Part shown: in pieces, positions 23,938 to 35,945 of the stretch
Layout: the number at the start of each line of letters is the position of its first letter
How positions within the stretch are numbered: position 1 is the stretch's first letter
Source: Sisyra terminalis
Taxonomy: Eukaryota; Arthropoda; Insecta; Neuroptera; Sisyridae
DNA: 64,000 nt
Direction: 5' to 3'
NCBI GenBank assembly: GCA_958496175.1
Contig: OY292280.1
Coordinates: 9,858,001 to 9,922,000 of the forward strand
The notes under the pieces: generated by a model
Seen by the model: the letters and a program-made list of their open reading frames with translations, nothing else
Told to the model about the DNA's origin: nothing
Database searches by the model: none
Position numbers and translations under genes: made by a program

Positions 23938-25503
23938 CTCATGACTTCGTCTGCGTAACGAATTTTATTTTTCTTATTTCATTTACGAAAAATATAATCA
24001 TACTTAAAAACACTCCCCACTCTTGAAAAAGACACATTTATTAAACTGTTGGAAAGAATAAAATAGTTCTATGTGATAATCAATTAATTTTCAAAAAGTA
24101 TTTATAAATATCTAAAAAGAGTATGGTCTATTGCGTATACCTACGGTAGATATACCTACCGTGAACCAAATAATCCGTAAATCAATCAGCATCTATACAT
24201 AAATAAAAAATATCGCCAAGTTCAATAAAATCGGTCTTAATTATGACTAAAAAAAGTTTAAAGTTATCAAAATACTCGCGTCAAAATAACCCCATCTCAC
24301 TGTTTTGATTCCCGAATGAACCTTTTTTCCAAAAAATATAACACTATTGCACTGTACAACACAACCGCGAAATTGAAATTTATACAATTGCACGAAACCC
24401 AGTTCTTCCATAATCATGTATAACCATTATATATCTTTAAACTTATTATAAAAATATCTGAATTTCAACTATATAATTAAACCATATTAGATAGTCAAGA
24501 GTTACCATACACAGTTTGGCGTATGCCTTTTGCTCTGGAAGAGGATTTTGAATTTCTTTTATCAATATGATGATATGATTATTTATTATTTATCAATTAG
24601 ATGATTTCTGGCTGGAATTGCTAATTTTTTTCGTGATCTCTTTCACGTACTTGCAAATAGAAGATATTGTGCCCTCCCCAAGAAAAAAATCCTGAATCCA
24701 CCCTAGTCTGTTTGGGTAGGAATTTTAAAAAAAAAATCTTATCGCATGCCTACTTCCTATAAGGAATACACCGAATATTAAAATTTCATCAGTCAGAGGG
24801 GGTATATAAATATACGATGTTATATATGCACGGTTTTAAAAACGTATTTACTTTAAGCTTTATTACTATTATTATTATTATTACTATTACATTTTTTTCG
24901 TTAATATTTCCTTACTGAGCAACCCTAAGGATCTAATTGCAACAATTTTTTAAAAAAAAAGTTGACTGTCAGATTATTATCTATAAAAACATTTATATTT
25001 CAAAAAGGCAATTTTTTGTAGTTTGAATTAAATTACTGTGCTTTTTATTAGTTCAACTAAAAATACTAATATAGATCATTTTTTAACTTTTAAATACCTT
25101 TCCAATGATATATAACTCGCCTGTCTAAAGTAAAATTTTTTTTCATCCTTCAGTTTTTACGTAGGGGATACATTCGCTTATTATTTTTAAGGAATGATAA
25201 GTAGCCTAACGTGTGTGGGTAATTGTGTTGTATCTTAATATAAAGTTTCATTAAATTCGGTTGTTCCGTTCTTTAGTTAAATCGCCAGCGCACGCGATGT
25301 AAGAAAGTTTTTGGGTAATTTTTTCACACATTATTGGAGTTTTAGTATGGATCCCTAATTTTTTTGAAAATTTAATATAGCCTATGTTCACTGGAAATAG
25401 TGTAGCTTCCTAACAACGAAAAAAAATTTCAAATCGGTCAAATAGTTTCGGAGCCTATTCAAAGCAAGCAAGCAATCAAATCTTTCCTCTTTATAATAAT
25501 AGA
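23938..25503 (-). mobile_element. Helitron, second subfamily, both ends intact
   Basis: On the minus strand it starts TCTATTATTATAAAGAGG (25503) and ends with GACGAAGTC...CAGCTAG (23938-23941). About 1.57 kb, shorter inside than the copies at 18682 and 38728. No Rep/helicase gene. Confidence 0.85.
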
Positions 25504-26743
25504 AGATAAAAAAAAATAATAATAATTTTGGTGATTGTAATTTGGAAAAATTAATGAAAAATTTACAAAAGTCAAACATAATGCAAAAAATGTTAGCTAA
25601 ATATTGCTTTGGTCTTTGAATTTTACCGCCGAATTTTCAATAAATTTGGTATGAGTATTTGCATTTAATGACATTTAGGAATGGTCGCAAAAATTTCAAA
25701 GAAAAAGGAGAAATATAATTCTATTTAGTGGATTATTTATTTATAAATCATCATAATTTTTCATTAATTATATTAAAATATTATATTTTTCTACTTTCGC
25801 GGTCTAAAATATAAATAAAATTATATTTTATGCGCCAGATCTAATTTCGAATCTGGTCGACTTGATTAAATGTTTGGATTAAATTATGAAGAAAACAAAT
25901 GAAAAACTATAAATTCTATTGTTCGAAACGATTCGACTTTTCTTTGACCTTTCATTATATTTTGATTACTATCTTTTTCCAGAGTTATAAATTCATGAAA
26001 TTCTTAAAAAGATGTAATTTTCCGATATTCTTGATACTTGGAGAATTTTTTTTCAATTTTTTATATTTACGGTTGACCAAATTTAATGTCCTAAAAGTTA
26101 TGGGTAAAATACAAAAAAAATGCTCATTCCTTTTAGGATCGTCAAATTTGACAATATTGCAATTTTTCTTTGTTTTTTTGATCTATTTGCAATTCTGTTG
26201 TAAATTTTCAATTTTATTATGGTATAATTTATTGTTTTATGCCTAAATCTTCAATATGGACCGATTTATTCGCGAATTGAACAAAAAACCAAGTAAAAAA
26301 CCAAGTAAAATATGCCACGTTGCCAAATTTTGATGTCCTCAAAAGGGACATGAGTCAAAACTATAATAAAAAAAAGCGTTTTGGGATTTTGCTAATTTTT
26401 GATGAAAATTATTAATGTAGTACCTATAGGTACCTATAGGTAATATAAAAGAAGGAATTTTAATCCAGTAATGCATGATGAAAAATGTTTCTTAATGTGG
26501 CGCTGCCACAAGTGTATATAGAATACTAACTAGCCAAAACTATGAACTTTTATGCTGAAAATGAAGATATATCGTTGAAAAGTTAAAATATTCATAAGAA
26601 ATTTTTGATCAAAATTCCTTATATTTTTTAGTCCAAACCATTAATATATGAAACTGAGTATTTGAAATATAAATATTTTAAACCATATCTATTCATTTAC
26701 TGTTTAAAAAACTAAAAAAATATATGGACTAACTTATGCAATA

Positions 26744-26744
<1 letters not shown>
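25504..26744. other. Gene-less AT-rich stretch
   Basis: The open frame at 25899-26246 (115 codons) is dominated by F, L, I, K, Y and N, as expected from AT-rich noncoding DNA, with no promoter, paralogue or domain. I do not call it. Confidence 0.5.

Positions 26745-26790
<46 letters not shown>
26745..26790. repeat. (TA)n microsatellite
   Basis: About 22 TA units, directly abutting the RT scrap on its right. Confidence 0.9.
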
Positions 26791-26793
<3 letters not shown>

Positions 26794-26816
26794 CGACCAT
26801 CAGGATCTAGGTCCTA

Positions 26817-26953
26817 TTATTCGTGAGTAGCCATAATCACCGTATCGTCCGCGAATGTCCCCGTCGAGGTGTTATCTGTGGTAGGTAGATCCGAGGTATA
26901 TAATAAGTATAGTAGGGGCCCTAAAACACTACCTTGAGGTACTCCCGATTTAA
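26817..26953 (-). pseudogene. Jockey-like reverse transcriptase scrap
   Basis: The minus strand reads GVPQGSVLGPLLYLLYTSDL, then about fifteen residues, then FADDTVIMA, and stops at TAA (26817-26819). These are the consecutive RT motifs of non-LTR retrotransposons (GVPQGSVLGP and the F/YADD catalytic pair). Only about 45 codons remain. Confidence 0.85.
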
Positions 26954-28924
26954 TAACTTATGCAATATAATTCATAAAAGCAAATTCCAACATAAATTTG
27001 AACAAAAGTTCACACCAATATATTTTGTCCCATTATTCAGATACGTATTTGGATTGCCAAGCAATCTTCCTAAAAATGTTATTTAATTTTTGAGGCCGCT
27101 TTTACGTTGAATGTAAAAAAACAATAATTTCTCAAAAATCAAGGGCACATTTCATAGTAAATCAATTGCGATTTTCACAGTTTACTAAAAGTACAAAAAA
27201 AATTGTAGATATTTTTAACTTTTAAAATCTCATAATATTAATATATCAACAAATTGACAGCAAAATGAAACCGTGGTACTCCTAGGATATCTATGGTACA
27301 GGAAAATGGGAAGGTTTCAAACCCTCAAACTGCCAAAATAAGAAATATTTAATTATATTGAAAATATTTTCATTAGTTCTTTATAATATGTATATTGTAA
27401 TATTTTAATTGAATACATTAGAATTTCATAAATTCCTTATCATTATTTTCTTGGAATCTTCAAAACAAAAAAAAAAAACGAATTATTGACAAGATTAAAT
27501 TATTTAAATATTTTCATATTGTTTTGAATAAAATAATGTGATTCATATTTGTGAAGATATCAATTTTAATGCATAAAATTTATTGTTGTTTTAATGGTAA
27601 TTTTAAAACTTGCCTAGTTTTTTAAATGAATTTTATAGGATTATTAAAGAAAACCTCTTTTTTCAATTGGAATGAAAATTCATTTTTCCTTGCTTTTCTT
27701 TTGGTATATGGAAACCTTCATAAGGCGTATCTATGAGTATATAGGTAATACATATATTTATGAATATGATGACATTTATTGTGTATAAACACATGAAAAA
27801 ATAATTCTAAAATTGGCCACAATTTGGTAAGGGCAATCGCCTTTCGTAATGAGAAAAAACAGTAGTTTAAACTTTTTCAAAGTACGCCAAAATTTCATCG
27901 CGGTTACCGTGGGATAAGTGATGCCTGACCCACACATTAAACCATGAGAACACCCGAAAAAAATGTGAAATATTTTTATGTACGATAAGGGGAAAAAAAT
28001 TTTTTTTTCACTCACAACCCCTAAAATTAATCTATTCTAACAAGAAACAAACCATTGGTAACTATTGATTAGAAATTTACGAAATTGATCCATAAATAAA
28101 TATTTCAAAATCATAATTTATAAGAATTAGAAAGTTTCATTTGTGAAAATACTTAAAAATAAAAATAATAATTTAACCTTTTCCATTAATTAGTACGAAA
28201 GAAAAGAAGAAATAGTTGATCAAATAAAATTGGCCGTTTTTACGTTAGAGTTAGATTTATTTTTTGACCCTTTCTTCTTCAATGCCTAAATAATTTACGT
28301 TCTACTTCTTCTATTTCTAAATAAAACTTAAGGAACCAGCTTTTGAGAGCTTTTTTTCATATATTGATTATACTTCCCCGCACCTCCCGTATTTTTAATG
28401 GGATACTTCATCAAAAAGTTCAATCAGCCGTCAAAATAATTCCAGACTTTATATTCCAGATTTAAAATTTTTCCTATGTTGAAATTTTATTTTTCCACTA
28501 TCCGGAAAAACAGCAGAAAAAATATTTTTTTTTGGCTTTTTTCTTATAGAAATTTTTATACTGAACAATTTTTCCCTTTACGTAATTTTCCTAAATTCAA
28601 TATTAATCCATATAATAAGTGTCAATGACAAAAAATGTATTTTTATAAATCCCCCCCCCTATTCCCTTCATTTTAGCTGATTCGTGGCGTCAAAACATAG
28701 AGCTACTCCAAAAAAATATTTTTCCACTTTTCCGGCAAAACTGCAGATAATTTTGAACGATAAAGTCGTATTTCTAATATCAATACTTTTTTATATTCAA
28801 TGAATTTTATACCGAAAATACATGGTAAAAATATATTCACATATTTAATTCCCCCACCCCATCTCCCAATTTCCATCTCTCCTGTTAGCATAAATAACAG
28901 CGTCTTTAGGATTTCGCTGACTTA

Positions 28925-29250
28925 TTATTCGCTGACAATTATACAATATGTAAAATATATTGTGGTTCTATTTGTGTAATATAATTTATCAAAGTAAAAT
29001 ATACACATAATTTTAAGGAAAAGTTCAAACAAATGAATTATTGTCGAGATACGTACTTCAATTGCCATGCAATCGTTTTTAGTGATCATTCCTTCAGATG
29101 AATCATCACATAACAGTAACGAACCGATTGATTACTTCTTGATGACCACTGACGAAGTTTGCTTGGCAATCGAAATACATACTTTGACAAAACATCAGTA
29201 ACTCATTAATTTTAACTTTCGTTCAAATTTATGTTTATAGTTTGCTATGG
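28925..29250. repeat. Retrozyme/Penelope-like inverted repeat with opposed hammerhead motifs
   Basis: Same organisation as 3662-5131 but without the nested foldback element: arm, a decayed minus-strand motif (29048-29092), about 55 bp, a plus-strand motif (29149-29183), then the TTTnnnGTTCAAATTTATG arm. Confidence 0.55.
29149..29183 (+). ncRNA. Hammerhead-like motif, partly decayed
   Basis: CTGACGA, extra A, stem II GTTTGC-TTG-GCAATC (five of six pairs), GAA, then ATACATAC, which breaks the stem III palindrome at two positions. Confidence 0.4.
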
Positions 29251-30436
29251 AGAAATTTATTACATAAATAGGATCATACTATAAGCTATATATTTTACTG
29301 TAGCTATATATAAGCTATATATTATAGCTATATATTTGCTTTAAGTTAAATGTAGGTGTTTTCCGAAAAAAACGTTTATGTTTTTCGGAACTATTGGCGA
29401 TTTATATTTGGTGATTATCAAGCGATTTTTTCAACTTAGTAATTTTGAAAATGGTGTAAGTCCTATTGCAGTCCTTAAATTTACTATATTCAAAACAATT
29501 TACTTGAAAAAAAATTTTGTTTTCGAAGTAGATACTAATTAATAAATTAGTTAAGGTAATTCCAAATTTAATTTAGTTAACCTATATTTTTTGATCAAGG
29601 ATTGCTATCCTTAACTTTATTACATCACGAAAAAAATGACTTATTCTATTTTCAAAAGAAATGATCTTTTATGATTTGGAAATGATTTAAATCGATTAGA
29701 GAAAGGTTTATTAATATTTTTTAAGTACAAACAATAGAAATATATGTAAATCTTATTGAACACTCATTTCCGCATTAACTTGTTATTTTTATTTATTTAT
29801 TTATTTACTTCTGGTAATGAATTTTATAGAGGTGGGTTACACCTGTGCATAGAAACCAGAAGGAATACAAAAAGTTATACAAAATTTTTACAAAATAAAA
29901 TAAGAAATGTAAATTCAATTGCATTATATTTTTTTTTTTTCGTATATTATTCTTATATAGAATAAATATTTGTATAAATAAATGGTTCATTTATTGTATA
30001 ATAACAACAAGAATTATCATTATAAGAAAAAATGTGTTGAAAAAATTTTAATAGTACGCAAAATTTTAAACATGTTAACGTGAGGTGAGTTACGCCTGAG
30101 CCACACATCAAACAAGTATACCCCCATATATATATTAGGCATATAGGAGTGAATATAATAAAGTTTTAAAGGATGTTTATGAGGAAATTAATTAATTATG
30201 AAAAAAACAGTTCAATATTTATTTATTATAGGTAATAAAATATTTATATAAAAATTCTTAATTTTCTGTAAGTTAAACATTGAATCGTTACATTGGCGGC
30301 TTTATTTAGATTTATCAATTTAATAGACCTTAATTAAAAGAAAAGAAACGTCAAATGTCTTAATATTATTTTTTATTCATTAAAACTTTTACATTGTTAT
30401 AATGTGAAAAGATAATGAAGGTCAGGAGAGTATCGA

Positions 30437-30442
30437 TTTATT
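30437..30442 (-). terminator. Poly(A) signal of the 30491 gene
   Basis: AATAAA on the minus strand, about 50 bp downstream of the stop codon at 30491-30493. Confidence 0.55.
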
Positions 30443-30490
30443 ATTCGGCGTGGAATCAATCTACGATTTCGCTGAATTTTCCTTGGTGGA

Positions 30491-30915
30491 CTACTCGTGA
30501 TTTTCATTGTTGAAGATACAACAAAAACGCATAAAAAGGCGGAAAAACCAATTTTTGTTGTTGGGTTCTAGAAGTTCGAAGCGCTCTTCCGGGTCACTTT
30601 CATATTCGCAAAGTAAATCATCTCGAAAGCTCAAACGAGTGAGAGGCTGACGTGGTTGATCTTCAATTGGCTCCCCAGGGGTTCCAAGCTCCTCACCATA
30701 TTTAGTAGTACCTTCATTGGATACCACTTCCACGATTGGTTCGGTCTCCATTTCAGAATCGGCATGATGAAGTTCCGTTGTGGAGATATCGTCCATAGAC
30801 TTGAACTGTGAATCACTTAAGTGTGACCGCAAATAAGCTACAGCTTCTCGGGCAGATTGCTAAAAATTAGACATGAGTAGTACAAAATTTAATACAAAAA
30901 TTTGGTACTTACCAT
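30491..30915 (-). CDS. Small acidic protein, intron directly after the start codon (123 aa), function unknown
   Basis: Exon 2 (30859 to 30491) is one open frame ending in TAG. Upstream, ATG at 30915-30913 is followed at once by GTAAGT (30912), and the intron ends TTTTTAG at 30860, giving MQSAREAVAYLRSHLSDSQF at the N-terminus; a TAA lies in frame before this ATG. Alternatively, the same donor joined to a second AG 12 bp downstream (CCCGAG|AAG) would keep frame with an upstream open stretch (31042-30913) containing a hydrophobic segment (TTTAGLLWVVVGAHTLSA), making a longer, possibly membrane-inserted protein. The middle is acidic and probably disordered. The C-terminus is basic and aromatic (NWFFRLFMRFCCIF), possibly a membrane or partner-binding helix. 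I do not recognise the family. Confidence 0.5.
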
Positions 30916-31229
30916 AGTGAAAGCCAAAAACTTTTGTTAAGAACCGGCTAGCAGTAAAACAGTGCGTTGCAGACAATGTGTGGGCTCCAACTACGACCCA
31001 AAGCAGTCCAGCAGTAGTAGTTCCCCCACCAACTTTGATCAAAACGTGCCTCCAAAAACCAACCCTGGTTGCAGGTGTTTAAAAAATGTTGTGGATTTTC
31101 ATTAAATCTAATTAAATATTGTGGACTGTTCACATCCGTTTAGTAGTTAGGCAAATATCCTAATTGATTCACCCGGGAAATGATCACCTCTCCTCGCCTC
31201 AATTAAAATTTTCATTCGTCGTCTTCTTC

Positions 31230-31238
31230 TATAAATAG
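31230..31238 (+). promoter_or_regulatory. TATA box, plus strand
   Basis: TATAAATAG is followed 21 and 28 bp downstream by initiator-like TCAGTA (31249-31254) and TCCAGT (31255-31260). It lies about 315 bp upstream of, and divergent from, the minus-strand gene start at 30915. Confidence 0.55.
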
Positions 31239-31250
31239 TGGCCGCTAATC

Positions 31251-31360
31251 AGTATCCAGTCGCTGTTCGAACTTTCATAGTCTTACCAGCACTAACCACT
31301 TATTGTGCAATTTTCCCAACATAAGTGATCCGATATCTGTGAATTTTCAACTTATCAAAG
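31251..31360 (+). other. Candidate noncoding 5' leader exon with strong donor
   Basis: From the putative start site to CAAAG|GTAAGT (31361) there is no ATG, so this would be an untranslated exon. The next plus-strand coding exon with an acceptor just before its ATG is at 36632, which would make a 5.3-kb leader intron full of transposons. RNA evidence is needed to link the two. Confidence 0.4.
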
Positions 31361-31738
31361 GTAAGTGATTATTTAATTTTTAACTATTTTTGTTTTGAAT
31401 TTACCACATCAAAAAGTTCAAAAATTTTCGTTTTATTCTTCTAATTCTAATATTACCCATTATTGTGATTTCATTATTTTTTTTTCATTGTTGTGAAGAT
31501 TCTTCAATTTGAATAAACTTTAAGATAAATCAGAGTATAGTTTATCAATCCTGTCCCTTCATTTTTTTTTTGGATATACTTATAAACTCCAACGGTTCCA
31601 AAAATCTTCTAATCCTACTCATTTAAAATTCACTTGATACCTGCTCAAGTATGCTCAGTTATTTGTTATTTTATAACCAAATTATTTATATTAGTAATAC
31701 ATATATTTATTATCGAAAAAAAATAGAAACGTTAGCAG

Positions 31739-32126
31739 ATGAAATGGTACCAAAAATTGTTCAAAATTTTAGGTTATAAACAAAAACTTATTTCTAATTA
31801 TTTCGAATACCTAATAAAATAAGAATCCTGATTTTTGTACCCTAATTAGCAATGGCTTTAACCCTATAAAGATAGGGTTTTTTTTTCAAAGGGGTGAAAC
31901 AAGGGGGTGATTTTCTTTTGAAAATTTCTATTAAAATGGTACCAAAAATTGTTCAAAATTTTCAGTTATAAACAAACACTGATATCTAATTATTTCGATT
32001 ACTTAATAAAATAAGAATCCTGATTTTTTTACTCCAAATAGCAATGGCCTTAACCCTCTAAGGATAGAGTTTTTATTTCAAAGAGGTGAAATAAGGGAGT
32101 GTTTTTTTTTTGAAAATTTCTTAGTC
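31739..32126. repeat. Tandem duplication, 2 x ~194 bp
   Basis: Two adjacent units share AATGGTACCAAAAATTGTTC, AATAAAATAAGAATCCTGAT and AGCAATGGCyTTAACCCT, with about 10-15% differences. No coding capacity. Confidence 0.8.
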
Positions 32127-32606
32127 GTATTTTCAAAATATTTTAAATTTTGACAACTGCCAAACTAAATACAAAATTTGATTACTATATATTTTAGACC
32201 CACTATCTTTAATTCCCGAATAAAATTATAGTACCTACCATTGATTTGATTCCCTAAATATGTGTAAATAATTTTATTATTTCGTTAACAATAAACAAAT
32301 TATTTTGTGTCCTCGTTCGTTTTTTTTGCCTGTTTTTTTTTTTTTAAATTTTATCTAAATAGCAACTAGGAAGTCAAAAATAAAAAAAATTCTTATTAAC
32401 TTTGTTTCACTAAGTTTGTTTTTACATATATCGTTCTTATGGTGTGGAATATTCATATAAACTAAGGTGATACAAAAAATCGACTAAATTTTTGTCTTCG
32501 TCTTACTAAAACATATTGAAATCATCATCCACAGTTGTCATATGAAATTTTTTAGAATATCAGAAATTTGTACAGGATTGCTATTAACTCAGATTGTCAA
32601 TTCCGC

Positions 32607-32639
32607 GACGTTTCGGCCATTTTATTTGGCCTTCCTCAG
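32607..32639 (-). ncRNA. Hammerhead-ribozyme-like motif
   Basis: Minus strand: CTGAGGA, extra A, stem II GGCC/GGCC with the nine-base loop AAATAAAAT, GAA, ACGT, C. All core positions are intact. Confidence 0.6.
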
Positions 32640-32757
32640 GGGTCTTGATTTACATGTATAAGATAATCCATAATAATAATAATAAGATAATGTATAAGAG
32701 AATCCAAAGGATGGAATATATTAGTTTGTATATTGTTAGGCATGTAAATCAAGACGC

Positions 32758-32790
32758 CTGAGGAAGGTCAAATAAAATGGCCGAAACGTC
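32758..32790 (+). ncRNA. Hammerhead-ribozyme-like motif, opposed to 32607
   Basis: CTGAGGA, extra A, stem II GGTC/GGCC (four pairs, one G-U), same loop, GAA, ACGT, C. The C-to-U change in stem II relative to its partner keeps pairing through G-U. Confidence 0.6.
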
Positions 32791-33591
32791 GCAGAATTGA
32801 TAATCTGCGTCAATAGCAATCCTGTCTAAATTCCTAATATATTAAAAAAATTCTACCTAAATATGTTAATGTTTCATCTCTTTAGTTTCCTTTTCAAAAT
32901 TCAGCCCCAAAACAAAAATTTAGGTCTTTAAAAAGTTGAAAAGTTCCAAAAATCTCCAAAATTCGTTTTATTTTATATTTGTCTTCAGGGTACGCTAAGC
33001 AACCTTTAAAATGAATATTAAAAGTTTAAAATATTTTTTTCTGTACCTAAATAATTTTTGCGTACAAAAAATAATAATCAAAAATCGAATTTTGGACGAA
33101 TTTAAAGCTCTTAAAAAAATTTTTTTTTGGGGGTGATTTTTGGATATTGATCTTAAAAAAAAACGATAAAATAACAAATTTCAGTCCGAAAATCCAAAAA
33201 AAAAAATAATTGTTCGTTTTTTTGAACCACCCTAATATATACTGTTACAAACGTTTTTAAAGATTTTAGAAAGGGATTTTCGAACTAGTGGTAGTATTTT
33301 TATGAGGGAAGGAAAATTGCTTTATTTAAATTTGTAATTCTTTAACAATGGGATTTTTATAAAAACTACTTTAACAAATTCGCAGGTATGGGAGCGTTAA
33401 AATATTAAGAAAGATTTATTTTGCAATTTTTTGTCCTCTTCCCCTAGCAATAACAATTTGGGACCTACTTTGTTACATAACATTATATTGACGGGTTAAG
33501 AAATGATATAGAATAAATATTTTATTAACTAAGGTACATTGAAGTAATGCACAAAAAATACTTTCTATGTGAAAAAGTTTTTGGACTATAT

Positions 33592-33815
33592 CAGCGTTTC
33601 TCAACCATTTAAATGAGCTGGACCCTTTTGAATCTGAAAATAGGTCTCTGCACCCCATTGAAAATTTGTTTGATTTTTTTAGTTCAGAAAAATGCATTTT
33701 TTACGAAATTTATTATCAAACATTTCAAAATTTACATTGTTAGGAGCTTCTCTTGCACCCCCAAAAATAATTTCGCACCCCTCGGGGTGCGGGTAACAAA
33801 GATTAAGAAACACTA
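33592..33815. mobile_element. hAT-type MITE with 8-bp target duplication
   Basis: Starts CAGCGTTTCTCAACC and ends GATTAAGAAACACTA. The flanks GACTATAT (33584-33591) and GACTATAC (33816-33823) match at seven of eight positions, the hAT target-site length. A decayed relative is at 63615-63785. Confidence 0.8.
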
Positions 33816-34472
33816 GACTATACCAACTACTTTCATAGTAAAAGCACGAAATTTAACTTTTAATTTTCAATTTTATAAATTCTCAATAAAACTTAAAATA
33901 TTACGAAACTGTATATTTATACACCCTCTCCTTAGTAAACATAGAACACAATTCAACGTTTGGTTTAACCCCTCTCCCCGGGTTAAAATGTTATATAATA
34001 CTAGAACATTCCCAAGTCGTTTCTTTTTAATTGGATTATATTTCTTGCAAACCCTTAAATGTAATTTTAAATTTATTTCTCGTGTTGGGTCTACTATTGT
34101 TAATTTTTAACTTTTTGGTTTTCTTTGATTTGTCACCAACGAATTTTAGTTCAATTTTCATCAGAAAACAGTGGCATAGCAAATGATTTCACCGCCCGGA
34201 CCCGGGCCGAAATTTTCCGCCCCCTGTTTTTATTACTTGACAAGAAAATTAGCTAAAGCAAAAACCTTAAATTCAGTACTCATTTGAGAATGGAATTTTC
34301 GTAATTTTCTTAAAATAAAATATTGTATGGAATTATTAATATCAAATTATTGATAATTTTTAATCTGATTTTTTATTAAATAAGAAGACAATTTAGATTG
34401 TTTAAAATCGGTTTTTTTAATTAATGCTTTTTATATTCAAAAATATTCAAATTTTAATATTCATTTTTTAGC

Positions 34473-34622
34473 TACGTTTCGTAACGTATCGTAACTTCAT
34501 CAGGCTTCTTGAATCACAAAAAGTTAAATTCAATAAACATTTTTATTGAATTTAAATTGAAATTAATTTATTTTTTGTGATTCAAAAAGCCAGATAAAAT
34601 TGCGATACGTGACGAAACGTAC
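34473..34622. ncRNA. Opposed pair of hammerhead-like motifs
   Basis: Minus-strand motif 34473-34503: CTGATGA, extra A, stem II GTTAC/GTTAC (four of five pairs) with a GATAC loop, GAA, ACGT, A. The plus-strand partner at 34592-34622 has the core mutated to CAGATAA but keeps GAA and ACGTA. Flanks form an inverted repeat containing TTTTTGTGATTCAAAAAG. Confidence 0.5.
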
Positions 34623-35057
34623 CTAATTTGATTATTAAAAAAACATTAAATAAAAAAACCGAACTTAAACAACCTGAATTGTCTTTTTATTTAATAAAAG
34701 CAGAAATCTGAATTTTATCATCAATATTTTTTATTGAAAAAATTTAAATGCTTCGAAATAATTATCTATTATTTAAATGATGAGCAAATTTTTGGAATGA
34801 TTCACGTAACAATTTAAACTTTCAGAAATCATATTATTTACATAGCTTAAAAAATCATTATAAATTAACATTTTTGAAATAATTTAATTTTTTTATATTT
34901 TTATAACGGAAATATTTATGATAACAATTTTCATATGAAACTTTTAGTGTAAATATAATCGTAACAAAAAATAATCGATTCAATGAATGCATTTTATCTA
35001 TAATCAAAATCTCAAATTTCTTCGTGTGAAATATTCTCAACCAAAGATAACATTTAG

Positions 35058-35945
35058 TCTAAGAGTCAGTGGGTGGCTACCTATATGTAATTGACCAGAC
35101 TTAGATTTTTGTACAGGGGGTCACCATAACCGAACATACATGAGTTCGTGGGTCACTAAGTCCAGCGTGGCGGGCGTAGGTGTTGCGTAGGTACCTCAGG
35201 TGTTAAAAATTGACTAATTTTAAAAGTATTTGACCATGGCTACCGTTTGGAAGTTTAAAAATATATTATTATTATTATTGAAAAATAATCATGGTAGGCC
35301 ATTATCGCGCGGTTAACGTAGTGGCAGACAATTTTAAAGATACCAAAAAATATGTTATTTTGAAATTTAATTGTTCAGATGCGCGACTCTATTAGTTAGA
35401 TAAGGATGCTGAATACCAGCAGCATGCGGTTTCTAAGCCATTGCGCAAACTCCGATAAATGGGGCTCTCAACCAACGGTCTCAGTTGTAAGAACGACTCT
35501 CCTTATAAAATAGAATCGACCTTACACCGTTGGTTGAGAGCCCCATTTATCGGAGTTTGCGCAATGGCTCAGAAGCCGCATGCTGCTGGTATTCAGCATC
35601 CTTATCTAACTAATAGAGTCCCGCATCTGAACAATTATATTTCAAAATGCCATATTTTTTGGTATCTAAAATTGTCTGCCACTACGTTAACCACGCGATA
35701 ATAGTCTGCAATGGTTATTTTTCAATAATAATAATAATATATTTTTAAATTTCCAAACGGTAGCCGTGGTCAAATACTTTTAAAATTAGTCAATTTTTAA
35801 CACCTGAGGTACCTGCGCAACACCTACGCCCGCCACACTGGACTTAGTGACTCACGAATTCATGCATGTTCGGTTATGGTGACCCCCTGTACAAAAATCT
35901 AAGTCTGGTCAATTACATACAGGTAGCCACCCACTGGCTCTTAGA
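35058..35945. mobile_element. 888-bp foldback element (palindrome), unassigned class
   Basis: Ends TCTAAGAGTCAGTGGGTGGC and its complement. Arms of about 410 bp each with high identity and a spacer of about 60 bp near 35500. Relatively GC-rich inside (CAGCATGCGG, GTGGCGGGCGTAGG). Ends starting CAGTG could fit hAT or CMC elements, but I see no direct target duplication. An open frame at 35459-35701 is part of one arm. Confidence 0.8.

Larger units (their letters stand above)
26954..30490. other. Gene-less repeat-rich stretch
   Basis: Contains a decayed hammerhead-like motif (27040-27072, minus), a single TACCGTG-family block (core 27906) and another at 30077, a retrozyme-like repeat at 28925-29250 and an AT-rich remainder. 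Short open frames here lack support. Confidence 0.45.
32463..33237. mobile_element. TTAGGGTGG-type element interrupted by a retrozyme-like inverted repeat
   Basis: The left end TAAGGTGATACAAAAAATCG and right end GTTTTTTTGAACCACCCTAAT are inverted. A pair of opposed hammerhead-like motifs (32607-32639 minus, 32758-32790 plus) with their own inverted flanks sits inside. Confidence 0.55.

Noticed and set aside
25899..26246. 115-codon frame rich in F, L, I, K
   Set aside because: Composition of translated AT-rich noncoding DNA; no promoter, intron signal or paralogue.
26745..26790. Possible CRISPR-like or telomeric repeat
   Set aside because: It is a plain TA dinucleotide run; there are no spacers and no TTAGG arrays in the window.
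27776..28015. 79-codon minus-strand frame; similar peptide at 44516-44776
   Set aside because: Both overlap TACCGTG-family repeat blocks; the shared words come from the repeat.
30948..31133. 61-codon minus-strand frame rich in W and C
   Set aside because: Overlaps the possible upstream exon of the 30491 gene in another frame and has unusual composition; likely a shadow.
35459..35701. 80-codon frame across the centre of the 888-bp palindrome
   Set aside because: Hairpin-derived frame with no domain; crosses the symmetry axis.
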